NCBI GenBank assembly: GCA_019244185.1
Contig: JAFATB010000006.1
Location: 186,001-250,000 of the forward strand
Reading direction: 5' to 3'
Length of the DNA: 64,000 nucleotides
From: Acidobacteriota bacterium
GTDB taxonomy: Bacteria > Acidobacteriota > Thermoanaerobaculia > Gp7-AA8
Below are positions 46,401 to 61,400 of the stretch, one piece after another. Numbering within the stretch: the first letter of the stretch is position 1; the number at the start of each line of letters is the position of its first letter. The position numbers were made by a program, and so were the translations under genes. The notes under the pieces are model-generated. The model was not told where the DNA came from. It made no database searches and saw nothing but the letters and a program-made list of their open reading frames with translations.

Positions 46401-49400
46401 ATCTGCGCGCGTTTCGCGGCGGGGAACTGCGGCGCGCCGCTGTTGTAGAGATGCGACGACGCGCCGTCTTCGCTGAGCGACGCGGTGTCGACGCGGTCCG
46501 CCGACTGCAGCCTCGCACCGAAGAGACGGACGGTGTCGAAGCGCTGCACGCCGTACCAGGCGTCGCCTGGTTGGATATCCATCGATTCGCCGGCGTTCGG
46601 CGCGAGCGTGAGGATGTTGCCGTTCGTGGCGGCGATGCGCCACACGCCCTTCACGCCGTTCGCGTTCGCGATCTCGACCCAGTGTCCGGCGAAGAACGGC
46701 AGGACGTTGAAATCCGTGACGAGCGTGGCGCCGTTCGAGCCGTTCTGCGCGACGCCGTTGCCGAGCGACGGCAGATCGGTGATCGCGCTCGTGGCTACGC
46801 CCGCGGCATCGATGGTGAGCTCGCCGTACGTCGACTGCGCGCGGTGGAGGAGGATGCTGCCGGGCGCGCCGGCCGCGGTGACGCACGCGCCGCCGGTGTG
46901 GCCCGCGCGGGCGAGGAGCGCCGGGAGCGCGCTCGCGCTGTCGGTGGTCTCGATGGCGATCGCACCGCCGCCGCCGCTGGCGCAGCCGTCTCCGCCAATC
47001 GTTTCGATGCTGCCGCTGCCGGTCACGCTGCCCGCGGTGATCCAGACCGAGCCGCCCGCGCCGGCGCCGAGAGTGCTCTGCCCCGTGTTCGCGCCGTTCG
47101 CGCGGATCGCGCCGTGCACGGTGACGCGCGCGGCGCGGATGCGCACCACGCCGCCGCCGGAGGCGATGCCGGTGTCGGTGCCCGCGCCGCCCGCTTCGCT
47201 CGGACGGTCGATGCTGCCGTAGGTCTTGAGCGACGCGACCTTGCCGCCGCGGCCGATGTGCGACGCGCCTTCTTCGCCGCCGACGCCGGCGACGCCGGGA
47301 TACGAGCCGCGCAGCGTGTAGCCGCGCGCGGTCGTGTCGATGGCGCCGCCCGCGTCGACGCGCACTTCGTTCGCGGCGTCGATGGTCAGCGAGCCGCCGG
47401 TCGGATGCGTGAGCGTCGACTGCGCGTGCACGACGACGCCGGTGGCGCTGACGCGCGTCGCGGCGACGGTGCCGAAGACGTCGTACGTCGTCGCCTCGAT
47501 CGGATCCCAGGAGACGATCGTGACGTCGCGCGCGGTGACGGTGTCGAAGCGATAGAGACCCTGCCACTGATCGCCGGCGACGATGTTGATCGACTCGCTG
47601 CCGTTCGGCGCGAGCGTCAGCGTGCGTGCGCTGATCGCTGTGATGCGCCACGTGCCCTTCACGGTGCCGTCGGGCGCGGTGATGCGAATCCAGTGGCCGG
47701 CAAAGTACGCGGGCACGTCCGTCGCGCGATCGGTGACGAGCGTCGCGCCGGTCGAGCCGGCGAGCGCGAGGCCGCTGCCGATACCTTCGAGCTCGACGCG
47801 GTCGTTCGCGCGGCCCTTCGCATCGAAGGTCACGTCGCCGAACGTCGCGCCGGAGCGTTTGATGAAGACGCTGCCCGCGCCGCCGGCCGCGCGCGTGCAG
47901 CCGGCGAACGCACCGGGACGCGCGTACGCCGCGGGGACGACGCTCGAGGGGTCGCTGTACTCGATGGCGATTGCGCCGCCGCCGCCGGTGCTGCAGGCGC
48001 CGCTGCCGCCGTCGGCTTCGATCGAGCCGCCGCCGGCGATCCTCGCCGTGGTGATCCAGACCGAGCCGCCGCCGCCGGAGCCGAGACCGCTGCCGGCATC
48101 GGTTGCGCCGTTCGCGCGGATCGCGCCGTCCACGACGACGTTCGTCGCGTTAACGCGGATCGCGCCGCCGCCCCAGCCGCCGCCGGTGTCGGTGCCGCCG
48201 GAACCGAATTCCTGCGGGCGATCCACACTGCCGTAGGTGCGGTGGTCGTCGGCTTCCCCGCCGCCGCGTCCGATGTGGCCGCCGCCTTCATCCCCGTTGA
48301 CGCCCGGCACGCCGGGGTACGAGCCGCGGTTCGTGTAGCCCTTCGCGGTGGCGTCGATCGACGCGCCGCAGGCGACGTAGAGCGTCGACACGCTGATGGC
48401 GAGCGGCTGCTCCTGCATCGGCGCGAGGACGGCGTTGCCGAGGAGCGCCACGCGATCGAAGGTGTGCGCGCCGGCGATCGTCAGCGTGACGCCGTCGAAG
48501 ACCGCGATGCTGCGGTGCTCGTACGCGCTGTCGGCCGCGGTGATGGTGCCGCTGGAGCGGATCTCGACCGCGCCCTTCATGACCGTGAAGGAGCCGTCGA
48601 CGGACGCGGTCGTGCCGGACGCGGTGGTGGCGACGACGTGCGTCGGCAGCTGCGTGCCGTCGGCGAGGTCGGGCACGGTGAACGTCGCTTCCCAGACGTC
48701 GTTGCCGAGCGGCGCAGCCTGTACGGTCGTACCGCTCACCGTGAGCTCGACCTTGCGAATGACGTTCGCGGGAGTCGGCGCCTTCGCGACGACGCGCAGC
48801 TTCGCGGCGTAGCCGGCCGGGAAGAGCGCGTCGCTGCCCGCGCACTGCCACGCGAGCGACGGCGCGTTCGCGTCGACGACCGGATGGATGACGAGCGGGA
48901 TCGCATTCGCGCTGCCGCTGTTGCCGTTGTTGTCTTCGGCGCTGACGACGAGATCGCGCGTCACATCCTGCGTGCCGTCGACGAACGGCACCGGCAGTTG
49001 CGCGCTGTACGTGTCGCCGCTGCCGTGCGCGAGCTCGTACGTGTTGCCGTCGAGCGTCGCGAAAACGCGCTTCACGCCGGAGTCGGTGTCGGTGACGGTT
49101 GCGGTGACGACGATCGGCGCGGACTGCCCTTCGGTGAACGCGGCGTTCGGCACCGGCGAGGTCACGGCGATCGACGGCGCGGTGTGATCCTTCACGATCT
49201 GCAGCGTGCCGGTGACGGAGACGCCGCCCCACGTCGCGGCGATCGGCGCCGAGACCGCGTTCGCGACGGGCGTCGTGGCGACGTTGAATGTCGCCGTCGT
49301 GGCGCCGCTCGGAATGACGACGCTGGACGGAATCGCGACGGCGCTGCTCGTCGTCGACAGCAGCACGAGCACGCCTTCGCTGCCCGCGGGAGCGCGCAGC

Positions 49401-52400
49401 GTGACGGTGCCGGTGGTCGAGCCGCCGCCGGTGACTTCGCCGGGGAACGTGACCGATGCGACGCCGAGGTTCGCCGGGATCGCGCCGATGGAGATCTCGC
49501 CGGTGGTGAGGCGGAAGACGTTGCGGTCGCGCGCGGCGATGGTGACGGCGTCGCCCGCGGCGCCGTCGAACGGAACGCGGAACGAGCCGTCGGCGGCGGA
49601 CGGACGCGTGCGCGTGCCGTACGCGGTCGAGTAGAACTCGACGTTGTCGAAGTACATCCAGTCGTCGCGGAAGCCGAAGGTGAATTTCGCCGACGGCGGG
49701 ACGACGGTCTTGAGCTCGTACACCAGCGCGTCGTTGACGTACCACTGCACCGAGTCGGGCGTCTTCTCGAGGCGGAAACGCGTCGACGCGTCGAGCGTGC
49801 CCTGCGTGAAGCCGGAGTTCGCCCACGCGCCGTTCGGCCAGACTTCCCAGCGGTTGCCGGTCGGGAAGTGGAAGTAGTGGTTGGCCACGCCGATGAATGC
49901 GAGGTTGTTGGGGCTCCGATCGTTGAAGGTGAGGTACGCGGAGTCGCCGACCTCCGGCGTCTCGATCGTTCCCGGCGCCTGATTGAAGTTCGGGATCTTC
50001 TGCAGGCGCAGTCCACCGCGGTTCGGCGCGAGCTCGATGAATGACGCGTTCTGCAGCAGCTCGGCCGTCGCCGGCAGCGCGGGACGCGCGGTGTTGCGCG
50101 CGAAGACGTCGACGCCCTCGGCATCGCGCACCGCGCCGGCGGCGCCGGCGAGCACCGGACCGGTGCGTCCCTGTTCGATCGTCACCTTCGACGCGTCGAT
50201 CGCCGGGCCGCTCGCGTTCGTGACGAGCGATGAATCGGCCGCGACCGCCGGCGCGTTGGCGGATTCGATCGTGTCGCGCGAGAGCACGTGCGCGCCGCCG
50301 CGCACCGTGACGTGATTGAAGCGATAGACGCCGCGCAGCTGATCGCCCGGCTGCATGACGACCGGGCTGCCGTCGGTGGACGCGAGCGTGATGCGCGGCG
50401 CGGTGCGGACGAGCGTCACGTTGCGCCAGTCGGTGTCGAACGCGAAGAGGAACTCGCTGAACTCGGTGTCGACGTAGCGCACGACGTTGCCGCTGTAGAT
50501 GCCGCCGTACGCGTTCGCGTAGACCGAACCGCCGACGAGTTCCGCGACGGCGATGCCGCCGATCGATCCGCACGTCGTGCCGCAGGTGAGGCGGCGCACG
50601 TCGTAGATGTGCGGGCTGTTCTTGCGGAAGCTCGCGAAGACGCGGTCGCTCGCGTCGGGCGTGAACGGCACGAACGGACGGCCGTCGTCGTTGTCGTACG
50701 ACCACTGACCGTTCTCGAATTTCGTCATGGCGATCTTCCGCCCTTCGACGAAGCCGCCCGGCCGATAAACGAGATAGCCGTCGTACGCGATCTGATCGTT
50801 GCCGAACCAGAACGAGGCGGACGGCGTGGCCGCCTGCGGATCGTTCTCGATCGACGCGATGCGATACGTCCCGCGAATCGTGCCGTCGGGCGCGACGACG
50901 CGCGCCCAGTTGCCGACCTGGAACGGCTGGATGTACGCGCGGTTCGCGAGCGTGGCCGTGCCGTTGCTGACGGAGGCGATCGTGTGCGCGCCGAGCCACG
51001 GGAGATCGGTCTCGACGCCGGTGCCGAAGCCGGCGTTGTCGATCACGAGATCGCCGAGCGCGGCGCCGTTCGCACGGATGAACACGGAGCCGGCGGCGCC
51101 GGGACGTCCGCTGTTCGTGCGCCCGCCGCGCGCGACGAGGTGATCGGCGATCGTGCCGCCGAGGGAGCCGTACTCGATGGCGATCGCGCCGCCGCCACCG
51201 CCGCCGCGGTTGTTGTTGTCGCCGCCGCCGCGCGCCTCGATCGAGCCGCCGCCGGCGAGGCGTCCGCGCGTGGTGAGGTAGACGGAGCCGCCGGCGCCGG
51301 GGCCCCACGTGTCGTTGTCGATGCCGTTCGCGCGGATCGCGCCGTCGACGGTGACGAACGTCTCGACGTCGAGACGCAGCACGCCGCCGCCGGTCGTGGC
51401 GTAGTTCGGATCGATGGTGTGGCCGCCGCCGCCCTTCTCGGCCGGATGCTCGATGCTGCCGTACGTGCCGCCGCCCGGAGGCGACCACTCGCCGCCGCGT
51501 CCGATGTGGCCGCCGCCCGACGAGTCGGTGGGCGTGGCGCTGCCGGGATACGCGGTGACGCCCGGATAGCCCTGCGCGCTGACGTCGATCGCGCCGCCGC
51601 AGGCGACGAAGAGGCGCTGCACGGAGACGACCGGCAGCGGAGTGCCGTCGGCGACCTGCTGCTGTTCGACCTTGCCGCCGTCGAGCACGATGAGGTTGCG
51701 CAGGTGCTGCTCGCCGGAGAGCACGAGATCGCCGCCGGCGCGCACGACGACGTCGCGGTTCTGATAGCCGGCGTCGAGCGGCGTGACGACCGAGCGCGTG
51801 CTGACGTCGATCGCGTTCGCGACGGCGGTGAAGCTGCCGAGGAGCACGGCCTGGTTGCCGCCGGCACTGGTGGCGGTGACGCGGACGTCGAAGGACGTGT
51901 CGTTCGCGGTGCCGCCCGGGATCGTGTAGCGGATCTCGTACTGATCGGAGCCGCCGATGCGGGAGGCGAGCACCGGCGTCGCGCCGTTGATCGAGAACTC
52001 CACGCGCTCGACGCCGTTCGACGGCGACGATGGCGTCGCGGTGACGCGCAGCGGGAACTCGTAGCCGAGCGGATAGCTCGCGTTCGGACTCGCGCAGACC
52101 CACGCCAGCGCGGCCGCGTTCGGATCGACCAGCGGCTTGATGTAGACCGTCAGCGTGCGCGACTCCGTGTTGCCGTCGTAGTCGATCGACGTGACGGTGA
52201 GCGTCTTCGCGATCGGCTCGCTGCCGTCGACGCTCGGCACGTTCAGCGTCCGCCGATAGACGTCGCCGCCGGCGTACGTCAGGTCGCTCGTGACGCCATC
52301 GAACGTGACCGTCACGCGCTGCACGGCCACCTCCGCATCGCTCGACGTCGCCTCGACGACGAACGTCGCGCCGGTGCCTTCCTGCAGTTGCGCGTTCGGC

Positions 52401-55400
52401 TGCGGCGTCGCGACCGCAAGCGACGGCGCGAGCGTGTCTTTCAGGATGTGAACGGTCTTCGTCTGCGTCGTGGCGATGCGGCCCGGCACGTCATCGAGCG
52501 CAGAGAGCGTGAGCGTGACGTCGCTGCCCGACGGCGCCGATGACGGGATGGCGACGCTGAACGTGCGCGTCATCGTCTGCGGCGTCGGACGCGTGGCGGT
52601 GCCGGACGTGACGCTGCCCTGCGACGACGCGAGCGCGAGCGAGGTGACGGCCACGTCGTCGGACGCGGCTGCGCTGACGTCGATGTTGTGATTCGCGTAC
52701 GTCTCGGTCGCGCTGACGTCGAACGCGTCGATGACCGGCGCGGCGTTGTGGATGATGTTGAACGCGAGCGGCGCGGACTCGGCGACGCGGCCGGCGCGAT
52801 CCGTTGCGTAAAGTTTCAGCGTCGTCGCGCCGAGCGGCGCGTCGTTCGGAATGGCGATGGTGAGCGTCGTGTCGCCGAGCGGTGAGACGAAGTTCGGATA
52901 CGCGAAGACGTCGACCGGCTGCACACCGAGCGTCGCGCGCAGCTGGCGGATGCCGGACGCGCTCTCCGCCGTGACGTGCACGGTGATGGTCGTGTTCTGC
53001 GCGACGCTGCTGCCGGCCGCGGGATCGCTCGAGACGAGCGTCAGCGCGAACGGATCGTTCGGACGCACGATCGACGCGGACGGATCGACGGTGAGCGTGC
53101 CGGACGGCTCGCTGTCGAAGCGCGCCAGCACGCGGGGACCGATGGTGATGCTGTCGAACGCGCCGCCGCCGATCGGCGTGGCCGCGGTGCGGTGCGCGGT
53201 CGCGGGAACGCGATCGTCGAACGAGGAGACGACGAGCTCGCCGAGCGTCGCACCCGGACGCACGAGGTAGATCGTGCCGGCGCCGCCGTCGACGTGCGCT
53301 TCGTTGTCCGCGCCGGTGTGACGTCCTCCGCGCGCCTGGATCGCGGAGAGCGCCACTTCGAAGCGGTCGCTTGCACGGAGCTCGATACGTCCGCCGCCCG
53401 CGCCGCGATCGAGGTTGTTCTCCGCGCCGCCGTCGGCGCCGTTCGCGCTGATGCGCGTCCACGGACCGGTGATGAGCGCGTGCGCGCGGAGCGAGATCGT
53501 GCCGCCCGAGCCGAGCATCCAGAACGTGGAGCCGGACGGCGGCTCGCCGTCGGCGAGCACGGGTCCCGCGAGCACGAAGCGCGCGAGTCCGCTGCCGCCG
53601 CGCAGGAGCACCGCGCCGCCGCCGTTCGAGCCGGGACGATCGCCGCCGCTCGGCTGCGCGCCGCCGCCGCTCCCGAAGTCGACAGGATCGGTGATCGAGC
53701 CGTAGGTCGCGTTGGTCGTGCCGACGTACGAGCCGCCGATGCCGCCGTACGAGGCGTCGGCATTCGCCGCACCGTTGCCGGAGCGCGTGCGGCCGAGGCG
53801 CGAGGCGTTGCCCGGCGTGCGGTCTTCGCGGCCGTGGAGGCCGCCGAGGTAGCCGCGGCCGGTCAGGTCGACGCGGGAGTCGGCGTCGACGAAGAGATGA
53901 TCGGCGATGGTGAGATCGAGCTTCGTCTCTTCGGGATTCGAGAGCACCGCGCCGTCGACGAGCACGAGGTCTTTCAGCGCGAGCGGAACGGAGACGTAGA
54001 CGCGCACGCCGCGCACGAGGACGCTGCGGTTCGCGTACTGATCGGCGGTGATGGACGAGATGTTGATGTTGGCGCTGATGACGCGATCGACGTCGACCGG
54101 ATCGATGGTGATGGGCAGCTCGACGCTGTGCGACGGATCGGCGTCGTCGACGATCGCCTTGACCGTGAACGGCGTGCGATCGGCGGGGAACGTGAACGCG
54201 ACGCGCGCCTCGAAGACATCCGACGTGCCAGCGCGCAGCGTGGCGTCGACCGGCGCGGCGAGCGCGGTCGACTCGAAGCGGACCGACGTGACCTTCACGT
54301 CGTCGGTCGCGCGCACGCGCAGCGTGGTCAGCCAATCGGATTGATTCGCCGGCAGCGCCGCGCCGTCGAGCGGCGTGATCCAGGCCGCGGTCGGGATCGT
54401 GGCGTCGTCGACGCGGTCGTAGATCACCTCGTGCGTGTCGGTGGTGACGTTGTCGCGCTGGTCGTAGACCGAGACGGCGACGGGCACGCGCGTGTCGGCG
54501 TTGCGCGGCGGCACGGTGACGCTCTTGCGGAACGTGGTGATGCCGGTCGCGGAGTCGAACGAGCTCGTGACGCCGCTCTGCGCGACGCCGCCGACGCTGA
54601 TCGTGGCGCGGGCGATGCCGGTCTCCGCGTCGCGCACCTGCAGCTCGATCGTGTAGCTGCCGCTCGCGGTGTTGTACTGGTAGTGCGTCTCCGCCTTCGG
54701 CGTGAAGGCGACGATCTCCGGCTTCGTCGTATCCGCGAGCACGGTCAGCGGCACTTCGGCGATGCCGGATTTGTTGACGGAATCCGTCGCGGTGACGACG
54801 AGCGTCGCGGCGCCGTCCTTCAGCGTCGCGGGCAGCGTCCAGTCGAAGCTCGCGTCGGGGAACGGCACGGCCGTCGAAGGACGGGTGATGTTCTGCGAGC
54901 CGACGATCTGGTGCAGCGCGTCGCCGTTCGTCGCGGTGCCGCGCAGCTCGAGCGCGAGCGTGACTTTCAGCCCCTCGTCGTGGAACGCGACGGTCGTGTG
55001 CACGGCGTGCGTGGGGTACGCGGCGTCGGGCGTGTTGGTGACGAGAATGTCGCGCGGCGGATCGTTCGGCAGCACGTTCCAGGTGTGGACGTCGGGCGCC
55101 GGACTGCTGTTGCCGGAGAGATCGGTGGCGACGGCCTGCAGCGTGAACGTCGAGCCGGTGGTCGTCGCGGCCGGCGCGGCGAAGCTGTACGCGAACGGCT
55201 TCGTGCGCACGCGGGCGATGGCCGTGCCGTTCGCATCGAGCCAGTCGACGTAGGCGATGTCGTTCGACTCGTCGTCGGTGCCGTCGTCCGTCACGCGGAC
55301 GCTGGCGGTGTAGAGCAGTTCGGAGACGAGGTTGTCGTCGCTGCTGGTGATCCTGGCGATCGGCTTCTTCGTGTCGAAGGAGAAGAACTCGAAGACGCGG

Positions 55401-58400
55401 TCGTCCTTCTGCACGTTCGGCGGCGTCTGCGTGTCGCGCGCGCCGCTGACGGTGAGGCGGTAGAACGACGACTCGGCGATGGCCACGCCCCGCGGCGCGA
55501 TGACGAACGTCGTCGCGTCGGCGGGATCGGGGAACGCGGAGATCGGCAGGACTTCGACGGCGTTGCCCTTGTACGCGTCGAGATTCTCGAGGCGCACCAC
55601 GCCGCCGATCTCGAACGAGTTCGCGGCGATGGCCTTGTTGAACTTCACGCGGAACGTGGCGCTGGCGGGGATCGGCTCGGTCTCCGCCGGATCGACCTTC
55701 AGCACCGCGGGCTCGGTGTAGTTGACGGTGGTGAAGCTCGAGCCGACCGCGGTGAGCATCGGGTTGCCGGTCGTGTCCTGAATACCGGCGGGGATGGCCA
55801 GTCGATAGAGCACGTTGCTCTTGAGCGGGAACTTCTGGCCCGCGCCCGGCGGCGGCGGGACGAGCTTGACGATGAACGTCCCATCGGGACGCACCGACGG
55901 CTCGACCGTGCACGCGACGAGCGAGCTGTCGTCGGTCGCGAGCAGTTGGAACCACGAGCCGTTGAGATACGCGGCCGCGAGTTGCTCGCTGAAGGTGATC
56001 GTGATCGGCGTCGACGGCGAGACGCTGGTGGCGTTCGCCGGCGGATCGATCGACAGTACGCGCGGCGGCGTGGCGTCGATGCGCACGCGCGGCACGACGA
56101 TCGTCCCGGTCGTTCCGTCCGCGACCGGCACCGTGCGCGTGGCACCGATGGTCGTGTCGTCGGGGCCGTAGAACGTGAACGCGAGCGTGGTGCCGCCGAC
56201 CGGAATGCCGGTGAAGCGGTACGCGCCGTTCGCATCGGTGAGCGTTTCGAGGCGCAGCGGCTGCGAGAGACGCGAGGTCACCAGCAGCAGCACGCGCGTG
56301 CCGGCGGACGGAGTTCCGTTGCCGATCTCCGCGTCGACGCCGCCTTCGACACTCGCGTTCGAGCCGAGGTTAAGCGTGAGCTGGAGCGGTTGCGAGCGGC
56401 TCACCAGCGAGCCGCCGCCGGACGCGGTGACGTTGCCCTTCGACGCCGACGCGGTGATCCAGCCGAACGGCACGCCGGGCAGCGTGACGCTGCCGGTTGA
56501 CGGCGTAAACATCGTGCGGTTCCCGATGCCCGGCGCGAAGAGGTCCACCTTCGCGTCCTCGACCGGATTGCCGCTGCCGTCGAGCACGTGCACCTCGACG
56601 GTTCCCGACGTCGGCAGCACGACGTCTTCCGTTTTCTCGAGCGCGCCGCCGAAGCCGCCGCCGCCTTTCACGACGCGCCCTTCGCCGCCGAGCTCGCGGA
56701 CCTCGAAGCCGTAGCCGGACGAGGCGAGCATCTTCCGGAAGATGGTCGGGTTGCCCTGCTGCCCGCGGTAATACGGCACCGGCCCCCAGATCAGATCGCC
56801 CTGCCACACCGTGACCTCGGCGAGCGGCGCGAGGTCGCCCGCCGCGCCGTTGTCGAGCGGCAGATGCACGCGCACGGTGAGCGTGGCCGTGCGCTCGAGC
56901 TCGAGGTGGATGTTCTTCTGCTCGGGCACGAGCGTGCTGATGAAGAGTCCGGACGGACCGACCGCGCGGCGCAGCGAGCCGATCTCGTACGCGATCAGCG
57001 AGAACGGACCTTCCGGCACGCCGTTGAAGACGAACGCGCCGTCGACGTCGGTCGACGCGGCGGCGCTGCTGCCGGTGGCCTGCAGCTGGACGGGCATGCC
57101 CTTCGACGGCAGCCCCGGCGTCGGCTCGCTTTCCGGATCGGTGAGCGTGCCGGAAACGAGTCCGCGGAACTCGAGCTGCACGGTGACGGGCACGGTGCTG
57201 CCCGCGGCGACGTCGAAGTCGACGGCGTGTCCCGCGCGTCCCGCGGACTTCGAGTACGCGACGATCGTGTAGCGGCCCACCGGCACGCCGTCGAAGAACG
57301 CGACGCCGTTGTCGTTGGTGCTCGTAAAGTCGAAGCGTCCGCTGCCGCGCAAGAGCGCGACTTCGGCATTGGCGACCTTCGCGAAGCCGAGGAGCGGATC
57401 GGTGACCGTGACGCTGACGGCACCGGTGCCCGCGCCGCCGATGCGCACTTGCACGCTGCGCTGCGTGGCGTCGCCCTCGTCGCTGAGATGTCCCTGGTAG
57501 TCGCCGCGCAGTTCCTGATTCGTGGGATCGACGGCGGTGATGCGGAAGTCACCGGTGAAGACGTTGCTGACCACGAAGCGGCCGTTGATGTCGGCCTGCA
57601 GCGGATCCTGCGGCGTGCCGATGGCGCGGTACGGCCAGGCCAGCTCGCGCAGCCAGTAGCGCGCCAGCGGCACCTTCACGCCGTTTTGGTCAAGCACTTG
57701 ACCTTCCACCGTCGACTGCGTGCGCATGACGATGACGAGGTTCGAGACGGGGCCGCCACCGCCCGGCGTCGCGCCGCCGACGATGCCGGTGCGATAGACG
57801 CCGTCGCGCTCGAGGTCCGCGACGATGGTGAACGGCGTGCCCGCGGCGACCGCGGCGAAGCGGAACGTGCCGTCGGGATTCGTGATCGCGGGCGCGTATG
57901 TCGCGCGGTCGGTGTAGAGGCGCACGGTCGCGCCGGACACCGGCGTCACGCCGTCGTGCGCGTAGACGCGGCCGGTGACGTCGCCGATCGTGGAGAGGCG
58001 CAGCGTCACGTTGCGGACGTCGCCGTCGTACGCGAGATACGCCTGGCCCGCCGCGAAGCCGGCCGGATTTCGCACCGTGGAGAGGCCGACGTTCTGCCGC
58101 GCCGGCACGTTGTGGAAGGTGACGAGGCCCGTTTCGGAGTCAGGCGTGCCTTCGAACGTCTTCGGACGGAAGCCCTGCTCGGCCTCGTCCCACACGCTGT
58201 ACGACATCGCGATCGGCCCGAGGACCTGCGCGTAGCACGGAGGCGTGGAGCACGGCTGCTCGATTTCCGTGCGCACGACGATCGTGCCGGAGCCGGGCAG
58301 GTGGAGATCGGTGACGCCGACCTGGCCGCCGAAGTCGACGCGCACGTTGCCGCTCGCGGCCTGATCGCCGTACGGCGAGTTGCCGCCGGACGGCACCGCC

Positions 58401-61400
58401 ACGACGTCGACCTGCTGCGGCACGCGCATGTCCGGCAGCTCGTAGACGCCGTCGCCGCGCGGCGTGAAGCTGGTCGCGGGGAAACCGGGCCAGATCACGC
58501 GGTAGCCGGTGACCGGCTCGCCCTGCGGCCCATAGAGACGGATGCGCATCGTGGCCGTGCCCGCGGGCTCGGTGCTGCGCAGCTTCATGTTGAAGTGATT
58601 CGAGCCGGCGACGAGCGTCGGCACGCTGAAGTAGCCGCGGCGTCCGGTCGCGGGATCGAAGACGCTGATGCGGCGCTCCGCCGCCGACAACGGCAGATCG
58701 GCGATCGTGTACGAGCCGTCGGGATTCGTGGTGACGGGCGAGACGCGGTCGATGGTGACGATGGCGCCGGCAGCCGGCGCATCCTTCGACGCATCGCCCG
58801 GCGCCGCCGGGTCATCGCGGATCACGACGCCTTCGAGCGTCGCCGTCTCGACGTTCGGCGCCGGCACGGAGAGGACGAGCGTCTGCTCGAGCGTCTGGTC
58901 GGGACGCAGCTCGACCTCGACGCCCGCGCCGTTGCGGCTGATGCCGAAGTCGGCCGCGAGCACCGACACGACGCCCGCGGGGATACCGCTGAAGAGGAAC
59001 GTGCCGTCGGCGTCCGTGCTGCCGTCGCGCAGCGCGTAGCCCTGCGCCCAGACGCCGACGAGCGCGCCGGCGACGGGCGCGTTCGTGTCGGAGCGGCGCA
59101 CGATGACGCGCACGCTGCCGAGTCCCGGCGCATCGCGTTTCACGATGACGAGGTCCTGCGTCACGACCTCGCCGGCGACGCGGATCTGGTTCGCGGCGAA
59201 CGTCGGACGCCCGTCGTTGTCGAAGACCGAGAACGTGAGCGGCCCCACCGGCAAGTCGCCGATGTCGTAGTTGCCCGCGGCGTCGGTCCGGCCGTGCCGC
59301 ACCTGATCGAACATCGTGCTGCCGATGGTGACGTCGACGTCCGCCACGACCTCGCCGTCGCTGTAGCGCACCTGTCCGCGCGCGCGGCCGCGGCCGAGGA
59401 ACTGGAGGTTGACAGTGTGAACCTCGCCGGGGAGACGCACCGCCCCTTCGAGCTTCGCGCTCTTCCCTTCCGCCTCGGCACTGAGCGCGTAGCCGCCGTA
59501 GATGCCGCTGTCGGCGTCGCGCGGAACGAACTCGTAGAGGAAACGTCCGTCGGCGCCGGTGACGTCGATCTGCTCGCCGCCGGTCTCGCCCGTCATCCGC
59601 ACGAGTACGTTCGGGATGACGCTGTTGTCGCCGCGCAGCACGAGGCCGGTGAGGATCGCGCCGGGACGATCGTTGTCGATCCGAGGCACGACGTCGCTCA
59701 CCGCGAACGTCACCGCCGGCGCCGAGATGTCGTGAATCGCGTCGACGGCGAGGAGGTACTGCGCATTGCGCGAGAGCGCTTTGTCGAAGGTGACGTTGAT
59801 GATCTTCGCGTCGTCCTGCAGCGCGGCGCCGGGGATCTGCAGCTGCGCGTTCGGATCGGACGGGACGTTCTTCCGCGTGACGTGGTAATTCGCCTTCGGC
59901 ACGTCGACCGTGAGCGCGAACTGATCGCGCAGCGTCGCCGCGTCGCTGATGCGGACCGGCCGGTTGAAGAGCAGCGAGACGATGTGCCCGCGGTCGTCGA
60001 GATGGAGGTCCTGCGCCGCGCCGATGACGCGCAGTGGCGTCTGCGGCACGACGTTGACGGTGGCAACGCCGACGGCGTTCTTCACCACCAGCGCGTGCGA
60101 GCCGCGCACGACGTCGACGTCGACCGCGACGCCGGGCGTGGCGCCGGTGATCGCGAGATCGGTGCGCAACTGCACGCCGTCGTTCGCGTCGGGATAAATG
60201 AGGTGCAGCGTGAACGACGCCGCCGCGGGAACGACGGACACGCGCAGCGTTTCGTTCGGCCAGCGTCCGACCAGCGCGAGCTCGCCCACATCGCCGCCGG
60301 CATTGAGTCGCGTGAGCTGCGCGTACGGCAGCGTGCGAATCCACCCCTCCGCCGCTTCCGCCGGAACGTCGGCGCGCGTGCCGGTCGCGAGCGCCGTCAC
60401 GGACACCGCGTATGGCCGCGCGGCGCCATCGACATTCGCGCCGTGCGCGTACGCGAAGAGGAACCCGGTGCGATGCGACGTCGCCGCGGCGAACTCGCTC
60501 ACGAATTGCTGCGGCGTCTCGCCGTTCGAGAACGCCTGTGTCTCGAGCTGCCGCGCCATCGCCGCTTCCGCGCGTCGCCCCGACTCCTCGGCACGGCGCA
60601 GGTCGTCCCACTCCCGCAGCTCCGGCGCCGTGTTCGCCTGATCGACGCGCTCCGCGTTGCCGAGCAGATCGAGCGCGAGCTGGAAGAACGGCTCGCGATT
60701 CTCGAGCGGATCGCTGGCGCTGAGATCGCGCCGCGCGACGAAGATCCGCTGCCCCGCGCGCGCGATCTGCTGCGCGCGCGTGAAGACGTCCGTCTTCAGC
60801 ACGCGCGGGAACTTGGCCGTCGCCTGCGTGAGCGGCGCCGTGGCCAGGCTGTAGCCGAGGCCGAGGAGCTGCATGTTCGCGTCGACGAAGTCGGAGGGCA
60901 GATAGCGCGCGTAGTACGGCAGCACGAGCGTCGCCGGCGACAGCGGAATGCCGGTCGCGCTCACGCCCATGGTCAGCTTCACGCTCGCGCCGACCGTCTC
61001 GTCGTTCGCCACGCCGGCGGCGGCGAACACTTTCCCCGTGATCTTCGAGTTGAGCTTGTACGGCACCGGCTTCATCTCGCCCGGCTGGAGGTCGAGCTCC
61101 GCGGTTGGCGCCGTGCCTTCCTCGCGGCAGATGTTCTCCGCCGCCGCGCCGGAGGTGCACGCCGGGATCTGCGAGAGGTCGAGGAGCACGTGCTGGAAGT
61201 TCGCGCTGAGGTTCGTGACGAAGGCGTACGCGGTGTACCTCTCGTCCTTGCGCACGGTGTCGGGGTGGGAGAAGTTGATCTGGAAGCGCGGGTCGCTGAC
61301 GACGAGCGTCGTCGAGACGTGGCCGCGCAGCGGGAAGTCGGGCTGGCCGGGCTGCTGGTACGTCGCGTTCACTTCGACGTTGACGCTGTGCGTGCCCGCC

